Of a DNA stretch of 64,000 nt, positions 53,827-63,355 are shown piece by piece (within the stretch, counting starts at the first letter, position 1; the number at the start of each line of letters is the position of its first letter). The translations under genes and the position numbers were made by a program. The notes below the pieces were generated by a model that was not told the DNA's origin, made no database searches, and was given only the letters and a program-made list of their open reading frames with translations. This DNA is from Aldrovandia affinis (Eukaryota > Chordata > Actinopteri > Notacanthiformes > Halosauridae), in assembly GCA_029706075.1 (NCBI GenBank), contig JAINUG010000085.1, positions 2,257,392 through 2,321,391 on the forward strand. Reading direction: 5' to 3'.

Positions 53827-54964
53827 CAGTGCCCCTTTAAAGTATTAAATCAGACTTTTTCCACCTTTATTTGCACATTTTATCCTACAACTTCCAAGTG
53901 AAAAAATTCTCAACATTTCTGAACATTAATTAAAAATAAATAAACTAGAATAACTTGGATTGATAAGTCTACACACTGCTGAGTTAATACTTATATAGAA
54001 TATAGAATTACAGCCACGAGTCTATTTGAATATCTCTACCAGCTTTCCACACCTAGATTGGGCAACATTTGCCCATTCTTTTTGTGGAACTATTCAAGCT
54101 CAGTCAGATTGTGTGGGGACTGGGGACTGCCGATGGACTGTGCTCATCAAACCATTCCACAGGTTTTCAATATGATTTAGGTCAGGACTCTGCCACTCAA
54201 AGACATTCACCTTTTTGTTTTTTAGCCACTCCACTGTTGCGTTTTCAGCAGGTTTTCCTTAAGAATTTTTCTGTATCTTGCTCCATCCATTTTCCCTTCT
54301 ATCCTGACAAGTGCCCCAGTCCCTGCTGATGAGAAACACCCCCATAACAGAATGCCACCACCATGCTTTACAGTAGAGATGATGTTCTTTGGCTGTATTG
54401 GGTTTTCTCCAAATGTAACATTTTGCATTTAGGTCAAAACTTTCTTGGTTTCATCTGACAACACTTTTTGCCACATAGCTTCAGAATCTTCTGTGTTTTT
54501 TTGCATACCTCAAATGTGATTGAATGTGAACAAAATTGTGATTGAATTTTGACTAGTAGCTTTCTTCTTGCGACCCTACCATACAGAACAGAATTGTGGA
54601 GAGCTTTCTGTATTGTTGACACATGCACACATTGACCACTCTTTGCCATAAAGTCCTGTAGCTCCTTCATAGTTGCCATTGGCCTCTTGGTGTCCTCTCT
54701 GATCAGTCTCCTTCTTGCTCGGTCATTCAGCTTGGATGGACAGCCTGATCTAGGCAAGGCCCTGGTGGTGCCATGCACCTTCCACTTCTTAGTTATGGTC
54801 TTGACTGTGCTCTAAGGGATATTAAAGGCCTTTGAAATCTTTCTATATCCATTTCTTGATATGTGCCTTTCCACAACTTTATTCCAGAGTTCTTTTGAAA
54901 GCTCCTTGTTGCTCATGGTGGATTCTTTACAATGTAGAGAAGTGTAGACTCATCAATCCAAGTT
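53827..54964 (-). mobile_element. Tc1-type transposon, right terminal repeat interrupted
   Basis: Left end CAGTGCCCCTTTAAAGTATT after TA (53825-53826). Minus-strand pieces of transposase: 54778-54434 (RSGCPSKLNDRARRRLIRED, a helix-turn-helix domain) and 54428-54222 ([35 protein letters not shown]). Several frame breaks; inactive. The long inverted repeat can be followed on the right up to CATCAATCCAAGTT (54964), where it stops abruptly. Its missing outer part appears at 56262-56346. Confidence 0.85.
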
Positions 54965-54972
54965 CGTTATTA

Positions 54973-55339
54973 GGGTGCCTGCTTTGCAAAAGAGGGCACA
55001 CTGCCGCAATTTATACACATTTTTGTTCTCTCTCATCAAATGTTATTTCCATTGAAATAGGAATAAAATCACCGTTTTTGAATAAATTGCCCAAAAGGAC
55101 AGAGTGCTGTCTAACAGTCCCATAGACTCCCATGTTAAGTGACATCTGACGCTGTGTGTGAAAAGAAGAATAGAAGGTGATTTATATTTTATCACAGCTC
55201 CTTTATTTTAAATCATACCGACACCATTAACACTTTAAACGGGAGACTACCTATATTAAGATGCCTTTTTTACAGAATGTTTATATATGCTGTACTTTTT
55301 AAACCACAGCAGTTTATACCTTTTGCAAAGCAGGCACCC
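54973..55339. mobile_element. 367-bp MITE with 20-bp perfect inverted ends
   Basis: GGGTGCCTGCTTTGCAAAAG at 54973-54992 is the exact reverse complement of 55320-55339. TA lies on both sides (54971-54972 and 55340-55341). No coding capacity. TA duplication points to Tc1/mariner or a related superfamily, but I do not recognise the family. The 11-bp word AGCAGGCACCC recurs at about 56233-56243. Confidence 0.85.
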
Positions 55340-55369
55340 TAAATACATTCACTTGCTAGTTAACGCTAC

Positions 55370-55920
55370 GTTTTTGAAAGCCGCTTGATAACGTGTTCTC
55401 AAACGAAAGCGTGCCTAGCCAACAGTGATGAGAGCGACGACGGTTAACTTCACGAGCTGACACCAGCCATTAGCGGACACGCCAGAGCCCATCGCAGCAC
55501 ACCGTCATTGTTACATTATGATTTTATGATTTTTTTAAAGCAGGGCCCTGTTGTTAGCTAGCTGCGTTCCTTGTTAGTTAGGCCACACAGCAACACTGTG
55601 AGCTAATCCACCGCTTCCTGATTCCAGGAGAACATCACGGGCGGGTTAACGTCGTCACGCCGCTTATAATTTGAGCGACACGTTGCCGACCTTTTAAAAC
55701 ACGTCGCGGGTCAAGTTACCTTTTTCAGCTCATTCTCGGAGGCGGTGGGGGACACCCCGAGGATGTCGTATAATTTAGTGTCAACGACGTTCGCCATGAT
55801 GGAGCTCGGAGAAGGACCTCCTGCAGGGGGAAGCGAAGAACAGAAAGAGGAGAGCAGCCGGAAGCGCCGTACGCAACGATCGTAAGCCTTTCAAATACCT
55901 TTATTTGATCTATTCCAGTA
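55370..55920 (-). promoter_or_regulatory. CpG-rich promoter-like region around the DNAJA2-like exon
   Basis: CpG density is clearly higher than in the flanks (e.g. 55430-55520 and 55640-55880). An ETS-type CCGGAAG lies at 55858-55864, upstream of the minus-strand ATG. TTAGCTAGCTGCG near 55555 echoes the GCTAGC words at srp14. No TATA box seen. Activity is inferred only. Confidence 0.45.
55720..55797 (-). pseudogene. Orphan first coding exon of a DNAJA2-like gene
   Basis: Minus-strand ATG at 55797, 26 codons: MANVVDTKLYDILGV, then SPTASENELKK, and a donor GGTAACT in phase 0. This is the N-terminus of DNAJA2 (helix I of the J domain); mammals have MANVADTKLYDILGV. DNAJA2 is a cytosolic Hsp70 co-chaperone of about 412 aa, so this is about 6% of it. 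The HPD loop, zinc-finger and C-terminal exons are not found downstream on the minus strand before globin X, nor inside its introns. The frame and splice donor are intact, as expected of a recent copy. It may be a captured fragment, a decayed duplicate or an assembly join. The symbol is left blank because the gene is incomplete. Confidence 0.8.
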
Positions 55921-56186
55921 CAAAGATTTGGGAAACACTGCGATGGATTGGTCTAAATGTGACTAATACTTTTTTTTATTCTATTCCATTCTAAAGCCGT
56001 AACTGAACATTCTATTCCATTCTAAAGTTTGAGAAGATAGACGGCTGTCTGCTTCAGTGATAACTGTTTGCAATCTGAGTCTGTCACAAAACAAAAGTAC
56101 AGTTTTATTTTAGGTATTGTTAGTGTGCTAATGAAACATTACTTCAAAGTACATACGCGTATCTCTCTATTCCTCTCCTACACATC

Positions 56187-56213
<27 letters not shown>
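56187..56213. repeat. (TG)n microsatellite
   Basis: About 13 TG units between the promoter-like region and the outer Tc1 repeat. Confidence 0.9.
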
Positions 56214-56217
<4 letters not shown>

Positions 56218-56261
56218 GCTTTTGTGTGGGCAGCAGGCACCCTCAAAATTTCCCTGGAATT

Positions 56262-56346
56262 TTTTCTAGTTTTTAATTAATGTTCAGAAATGTTGATAAT
56301 TGTTTTTTTCACTTGGGAGTTGTAGGGAAAATGTGTAAATAAATAT
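56262..56346 (-). mobile_element. Outer part of a Tc1-type terminal repeat, probably of the 53827 element
   Basis: TTCTAGTTTTTAATTAATGT, TCAGAAATGTTGATAATTG, CACTTGGGAGTTGTAGG and AAATGTGTAAATAAAT match the reverse complement of 53866-53955 with few changes and a short gap. It begins almost exactly where the inner part stops at 54964. The outermost 40 bases, including CAGTGCCCC, are not recognisable here. Confidence 0.7.
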
Positions 56347-56402
56347 GGGGTGTATGCAGAACCTAGCCCAAGTGTACCAAAGTAATATCCACCATGACTA
56401 TA

Positions 56403-57337
56403 CAGGCAGTCCCCGGGTTACAAACGTCCGGCTTACGGACAACTCGTACTTACGAACGGACTGCCATAAGGCCTATTATGTTTAAAAAATTGAGTTAAAT
56501 ACAATGGTTCGTAATAACGAACATCACTTTGTGATGCTCATGAAAACATTCTGCAGTTTCAGCGGTTCGTCGGCTCAAGGAACAGAGATCACCATCCGTT
56601 ATTTTAAGTCAGATCACGGTCCCGTTTTTCTCTTTCTCTTACCCTTACAACGATGCCTCCAAAGCGTAAATCCGATGCAAGTGCTGGTGATGCATCAAAG
56701 AAAAGAAAAACAATCACCATGGAAAGTAAAGTTGAAATAATAAAGAGATCGGAGAGAGTTGAAACCCCATCAGCCATTGGGAATGCATTAGGCTACAGCT
56801 GGTCAACAATCGTTTTTAAAAAAACAATTTTAAAAGGGAGAATAATGGAGCATGTGAAAGGCCATGCCCCGATGAATGCCACGATTATTACCAAGCAATG
56901 CAGTGGTTTAATTATTGAGATGGAAAGGCTATTGATAATTTGGATAGAAGAACAAAATCAGCGTAATATGCCTATTAGCCTTTCTTTAGTGCAAGAAAAG
57001 GCTCAAAGCCTTTCTTTAATGGGTTTTTTTACAGTACAGTACTGTATGTACATAGCTACTTTTATTATTACGGTCTTATTATTATCAATATTACAGTATT
57101 GTTATTATTACAGTATTATTATGTACTGAATGTTATGTTTAAGATGTTTTATTGTATTTGGAAGTTTTTCTTAAGTGTTTCATATGCACAGAAAGGTCAA
57201 ATAAATGCTATACTAAGACAAACATTTGGCTAAGTGACGATTAATAAGAACTGTATGCACCTGTTCCGACTTACATACAAATTCGACTTAAAGACAGACT
57301 TAAGAATTGATCTCGTTTGTAACCCGGGGACTGCCTG
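56403..57337 (+). mobile_element. Tigger/pogo-type element, internally deleted
   Basis: Ends CAGGCAGTCCCCGGGTTACA and GTTTGTAACCCGGGGACTGC-CTG are inverted, flanked by TA (56401-56402, 57338-57339). An open frame 56653-57129 starts MPPKRKSDASAGDASKKRKT and continues through a CENP-B-like helix-turn-helix region (KVEIIKRSERVETPSAIGNA) into MERLLIIWIEEQNQRNMPIS and VQEKAQSLS, then reads into unrelated sequence. The DDE catalytic part is missing; full Tigger elements are about 2.5 kb, this one 935 bp. Non-autonomous; the open frame suggests moderate age. Confidence 0.88.
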
Positions 57338-59438
57338 TATTCTTTTATTACATGCTTGTTAACACCAGGATCTTCCACAAAGCCAAGAAGTAGATTGTGT
57401 TGCCCATTGTGGAAATACTAAAGCACTAAATGTCAATATTTCTATAATGACATATGGAACTTATATGGACAAAAAGAAGAAGCCTTTTTTTGCCATTTGT
57501 AAATAAACCCCATTTCTTCAAATGCTTAACATTACTAAAAGAATCATACTTGCTACTGAGAAATGGGAGTACAGTTGTTGGAATTTCTATAAATAAATGT
57601 AAAAAACACTATTATAGTCAAGCTCTAACCATTGGTTTTAATAGGGAATGAATGCCCCTTCCTGGAAACATGTTGAAACAAAATGGCAACATTTCTGTAC
57701 AGTAAGTTTCTGAAATATGATAGAATAATATATATATAGGTAGATATTTATACAGTATAAAGACAGATGATTATTGTATATCAAATGTACACCAGCTTAA
57801 TAAATAAGGAGAGACATATACATAATTAACGGAAATAACTAGTTCCAGAGATGATTGGAAATAATTACAGTCTTGAGTGGTGAAAAATAATGGAATACAA
57901 AGTGCGGGGCAGAAGAGTCCCATAGATCATTAGCTTAAACCATATTTAACATAATTACAAAACTGACACGGTAACACCACAGGACTAAAGGTCAAGTAAT
58001 AATGGGTCATTGCTAATAGCGTGGAGCCTTCCTGTCTGTTAAGAGTGCTGTAATCACTTGGATTGCAGCCTCAAGTCTGTGCACCTGCTATTAATCATAT
58101 TTATTGAGGTCAATATGCGTTTCACATTCACATAAGTAACGATATTCAATTATAAAAGGGTCACAATGGAATGTGAGTGATGCCAGGGGGGAATGGAACA
58201 GAATCTACAATAGGTTTTCAAATGTCTCGCAGAAAAAAACTGTAGAAAAAAAATATTGCGAATTACACAATAACTTTGCTTTCATATGTCATGTAAAACA
58301 AATATTTTGTGTAAATAAATCCTGTTATAAAGAATTGATGTTTTGTTTAGTTATTTAAACATGAATCAACGCTTCGTCATGCAAGTCGTGTCTTTTATGG
58401 GTTCGCCACTTTGACAGGCGCAAAGGCATGAGACCGTAAACAGGAGGCTTGGCTAAAACCACAGAATATTAATCCCACTAGAGTTTCAATGCAGGTTTTA
58501 AGTGGTCAGACCCTGTTCAAAGAAGGATGCACCAACAGCCAGGTGGTCTTGTTAAAACTACACAGGAAAACATACGTCTGTGTTATTTTCCATTAGGCAT
58601 GACATACTTTCAGAGCTCAATGGCTGAGTATAATTTAAGGTTTGTGTGGTCCACCGAAACTCTGAGTTAACTAGAACTGGGACCAAGATCATGAAAATTT
58701 CTAAAAGAATTTCATCGTTTTTGGCAGAAACTGGCTGCAGTAGTGGAAGTCTCTGAGGCGTACATTTTTAAAGAGCTTGTCAAGACAGAGAGGAATGAAC
58801 TCACTTCCCCATATTTACGCATGTGCTTTAAATATTGTAAGAATCCCTCCCTTTGCTATAAACAACAGCATGAACGTATAAATATTCTTTACAACTGTAG
58901 CGTTGAGTTAGGAGTAGAGGCAAATATACAAATATTTACAAAACAACATTTCTCCTAACTAAAACCTGATAATTCGGATAATTATTATTATGTTTTTGAT
59001 TGATCAGTATCCTTTCAAATTTGCTCAGTAAGACAGCAGATTAAAGCATCACGTGTAAAAATCTGTTAATACAAAATGAATGGGTTTAGCCACTAGTTTG
59101 CCATCCATTACGTTTGTGAGATCAAATCAATGCAGAAATGAAAACTGAGGATGAAGGCAAAATGGCCAGGCAGAAATTTCACAGCTGATTTGCATTTGTA
59201 TATTGGCACAGTATGAGGTTGACAAGCTTTTATAATGAAGCAGCAACAGTAACCTGCACATGTGGGACAACCTGTGCACATTTTTCCCATTTCAAGGTCA
59301 GTATACAGTATACAGTATTTTACATGTATTTACAGAAAGGGTAAGCTTCAGCCCAAAAAGCAGAACGAGACCACAAAAGATAAGCAAGCTAATTTCAAGG
59401 CTGTATGTTTGAACTTAATAAGGAGGTTCTAAAAAAAC
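57338..59438. other. plekhg3 3'UTR / intergenic region
   Basis: AT-rich. Minus-strand AATAAA (TTTATT) near 58099 is a candidate plekhg3 poly(A) signal, giving a 1.3-kb 3'UTR. Repeated GTATACAGTATACAGTA occurs near 59300. No gene or classified repeat recognised. Confidence 0.5.
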
Positions 59439-62400
59439 TTAAAGTGGGTTTGAGCTCAAGTTCTGAAATTTTAATCTTAGGTTTTTCACCATGCTGTGCT
59501 GCCTACTCTCAGTCTTTTTGTTGCCATTTACAGCAGAATGCTCGGAACTGTCCAACTCATTGGGGAGGGGATCTCGGTCTTGGTCTACAGCCTTCCCACT
59601 TGTAGTCACCTGGTCTGCCTTAGTCCCACCCTCCTCCCTCTGTCTGTATTCGTCCGACTCCTGGTAGGCCCTGCAGCGGTCAATGACGGCCATGATGGAG
59701 ATCTTCTCCCGGGACGTGGGTGAGCGGATCTGCACGTAGTTCTCCTCAGCTTCCTCCTCATCCTCCGTTCCCCTCTCTCCCTCTCCCCCCGATGACTCTG
59801 CCCCATCGCGCTTCTCCACAACGATGAGCTTGTGCTGATTGGGCAGAGGGGCTTGACCAGATATGTAGTAGCTGCTGTTGGCCTCATTGTTCTGGAGATG
59901 GCGTAGCTCATTCACGTCCAGCGTGCCCAGCCTCTGACCCAGGGAGCCTGATCTACGGAGCCGTAAGAGTCGGTCATCCCCTGCGGAGGCCGTGCTCGGG
60001 TGGGGCTTGCGGGCTGCAGCCTCGGAGGGGTCGTTGGGGGCTCTCTTTGTTTCCGGTGGAGTGAAGCAGCTGGAGCTCGGGGAGAAGCTGGAGTGCCTCC
60101 AGGAAGGGCTGAACGCAGCAGGGCCAGACTCCAGCATCCTCTCAGGGACGGAGCAGCTACGGCTCACGGGTGAGAGACGAGGCGGGGCCCTGTCGGATCT
60201 CTGGCTGGCGTACTTGGAGCGCAGTTCGCGCACATCTGGCCAGTTGAAGCTCTCGGTCTGCACAGGGCTCAGTGGGCTCTTGCAGCGCAGGAGGCTGGGG
60301 GACAGGACCTGGGGGCTTGCCACAGACCTCGGGGTGTGGACTGGACTTGGGGACTTCAATTCCTGCAGGACCACCTGGTCACATACGTTCACGGGCAGCG
60401 TCAAGTTGGGCTGACCTGAAACACATTCAGACACAGAAATATTATAGCAAATTAAAAAATATATATCATGTTGAATAAAATAATCAAAAAGGAAATGCAT
60501 ATAACAGGGCAGTAATCATTAGAACCAACAGACAGTAAAAATTACCACCTGTAAATTAAGATAACATTTTTGTTGTTGTTGTTGTTTGCATCGCTGCTTT
60601 CCCTTCATTCATTAAGAGAATTGCTTGACTAAACAAATTGGCATGTCATACGATAGTAAAATTGTGCCAATGACCTAATTATAGCTCCTATTTAGGTTAT
60701 TAATGGTGGTTTAAAGCCTGCTCAAAAAATCCCAAAACAGCTCCACTCTAATCAGATAAAATACATCTGGGTTGAGAGCCTCCTCTGGAAAACTGACTGC
60801 CCCATCTCTCCGGGCGCCTGGCAGCCGCTCCTCGCGGTCTCGTCTCTTCTCTGTCCTGACCCCTCGCTGGTGGAACGACCTTCCGCAATCACTCAGGACC
60901 GCAGAATCATCATCTTCCGCAAGATACTTCCCACCTTTTTCAGACTCCACTACCACTGAACTCTGTACATCTAGCTAATTGTCATCACCACTGCCTACTT
61001 GCTCTACACTGTATACCCCTGCTTACTCCACTTAATAATAAATAAATAAAAATAAAAAAACCGAACCTTTTCCTTCCCAGTGTTACAGGTATGGTACGCA
61101 GCTACCTGCAATGATCTATCGCTGTATTACTGCACTGATCTCTTGCGCGTACTATGATTGTTCCTACCATGTATTTATGCACATCTTGTAAGTCGCTCTG
61201 GATAAGAGCGTCTGCTAAATACTTAAAATGTAAAATGTAAATGTAGAGCAGACACAATGGTAATGTGTTTTTATGAAAATGTCTCTCTTCCTGGAAACAT
61301 GTCAGAAGTAAAGCATGCCTGTTTGCTCTGCTTTAGGCTCTTTAATTCTCTGCCCAGTAATATTTGGTGAGCAGAAAATTTGATGCTGACAGCAGATATG
61401 ACAAATTTCTGTCTTGGGCTATTTTGACAAATAGGGAAAATGATCGATTACTTTTTTGTTTTATGATGAAAAATATATATTTTTAAATATGTTCTTCAAC
61501 TTTGTTACAGAATGTTTTAACCTGCATATGATTGCATTACAAGGCAGACATGGCCTGGACTTGTCATAAAACAAATAGTCAATTATACGTTCTCAGCCTT
61601 AGAGGAAAGGCAAACCCCACTGAGAGAATGTGTACCATGCTTTTGGAAATTACTTTGTGGTTAGAATCAAAAAGTGACACTTTTGTTCTGGTTAGAGTCT
61701 AAAGCATTATGTCTAAAGTTTTGTGGGGGATTTTAAAAAAACTGTATGTTATTGACTTTTGAAACCTTTTGAGCATCATAAAAGAGGATTTTAGTTGCAT
61801 TCCTACCTCTGTCTTCTTTCTCAGGCCTCTCCTCTTGGACAGAGGGCAGGTTCCTCAGGCTGAACTGGCCCTCTGCCTCCCTTCCCCTCTGTTTTACCAC
61901 TGGCCTGCTGTTCTTTATGCGCTGGCTGTACTGCCGGGCCAGCTGGAACACCTTATTCTTCATCTTCTCCATGTCCTGCAGGAGCAGGTCCTCCTCCATG
62001 TCTGCCCTTAGGCTTATGACTCTGGGGATGGGTGCGCGGAGGACCCTGCCCTCCGGCTGGGGCTTGTGGGTCTCGTTTAGGCCGGCCGGCCGCCCCTGGC
62101 CCGCCTCCCTGCCCGGTGAGGCCTTGTCAGGTGAAGAGACAAAGGAGGACTCCTCGGAAATAGTGCTGAGGTCACACTCTTCGAGGATCATCAAGGGCTC
62201 GCTGTATTCAGCCTCGGGCTTCACACTGCTAGACGGGCCTCTTCGGGATAGCCTTGGGCTGGCTCCCCTGCAAGGGGCACCCTCCCTGGTCTTTAAGGCA
62301 GACTGAGGTTCCTCCAGGGTTCCGTTGACCTCCATCTCCATTTCCTGCCACACCTTGATCATTTCGGAGGAGGGCCGGAACTCCTCATCATCATTGACAC

Positions 62401-63092
62401 TCAGGGACCTGGGCTTGGAGCTCTGGCCATCTACAGACTTATCAGTGTCCCACTCCAAGGGGTTTGGCTTGAGGTCTTTATCCAAGCCCGGCAGGTTAAA
62501 CACTGCCCAAGAGGCAGGCCGGGCATTGGGGGAAACCTTTTTCTCAGCAGTAACGGCTTCCTCCTTGGGGTTGCCATTCAGCCGGCTGCTCAGGTTCCTG
62601 ACGAGACCGGCGGGAATGTAAGACAGGCTCTCCCTGCGCTTGATGCTGAAGCTGGCATCCTGGTGCTCAGCGTGCTCATAGTAGCTCTTGATCTTGTCGA
62701 TGAGCAGCCGGTCCTGCTTGGAGAGGGTGGAATCCCGCCTCCTCAGAGATCCCCGGTCCACCTCGAAAAGGTTGTCCGTACTCGAGGAGACCGCGGTCGT
62801 GTCGACCCCGAAGGAGGTGGCGTCCTGGGGCAGCAGGCTCAGCGGGGGCTCGGAGGAGGTGCTGTTGAGCCTCTGCGCTTTGTCCTGGGACTCGGAGCTG
62901 AGGCTGAGGATGCTGCTGCTCCTGCTCCCCAGCCGCGGCGAGGGGCAGCTGAGCGAGCGCACGTCGTCCGTGATGAGGCTCCCACGCCGTGACAGGCTGC
63001 TGACAAATCGCTCCGCGATAACGCTGGCCTGGTCCAGCACGGATGGAGGCAGAATGCTGCTGGGCTCCAGCTCCGGTGCCATTTCCTCTTCC

Positions 63093-63125
<33 letters not shown>

Positions 63126-63355
63126 GATGACTCCCTACTGCTCAGGGCCTTCTCATCTGCATGCTGGGTAACAGGTGGCTCCTCTGCCTTCTCCTCCTCG
63201 TCCTCCCCCTGTTCCTCCTCAGGCTCTGCCATATCTGGGTCCGCAAATGAGCTTGGGGGCAGCGTAGGCATGGCAATAGCTTCTGAATCTGAAGGGGCAT
63301 CTTCTTCAGGCTCCTCTGGGGCCCCTAGCGGAGGATGTAACCATTCTTCCGGGGT
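59439..63355 (-). CDS. plekhg3: PLEKHG3-like RhoGEF, C-terminal part (last two coding exons)
   Basis: Exons 61807-63355 (1,549 nt, acceptor TTTTAG) and 59439-60415 (977 nt, stop TAA) join through a split Gly codon, giving 841 residues. The DH-PH catalytic part lies right of the window. Visible: TPEEWLHPPLGAPEEPEED, a long Glu run (about 63068-63126), LSKQDRLLIDKIKSYYEHAE with RRESLSYIPAGLVRNLSSR, MKNKVFQLARQYSQRIKNSR, ESFNWPDVRELRSKYAS and SREKISIMAVIDRCRAYQES. These blocks are typical of the PLEKHG1/2/3 group; I favour PLEKHG3 from memory of the AIMAVIDRCRAYQESDEY-type C-terminus, but PLEKHG1 is possible. PLEKHG3 activates Rac1/Cdc42 and binds F-actin at the leading edge. Most of this tail is disordered and Ser/Pro-rich. 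Confidence 0.75.
60416..61806 (-). other. plekhg3 last intron with L2 LINE
   Basis: 1.4-kb intron that contains the L2-type LINE 3' part at 60710-61246 on the opposite strand. Nothing else recognised. Confidence 0.75.
60710..61246 (+). mobile_element. L2-type LINE 3' part with reverse-transcriptase C-terminus
   Basis: The open stretch 60772-60978 reads LRAPGSRSSRSRLFSVLTPR, WWNDLPQSLRTAESSSSAR, the end of the L2/CR1-type ORF2 protein. It is followed by a 3'UTR with CTATCGCTGTATTACTGCAC, TGCACATCTTGTAAGTCGCTC and AGAGCGTCTGCTAAATAC, then AAAATGTAAA units. 5'-truncated. It links the short tails at 22418, 27185 and 35780 to a LINE source. Confidence 0.85.
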
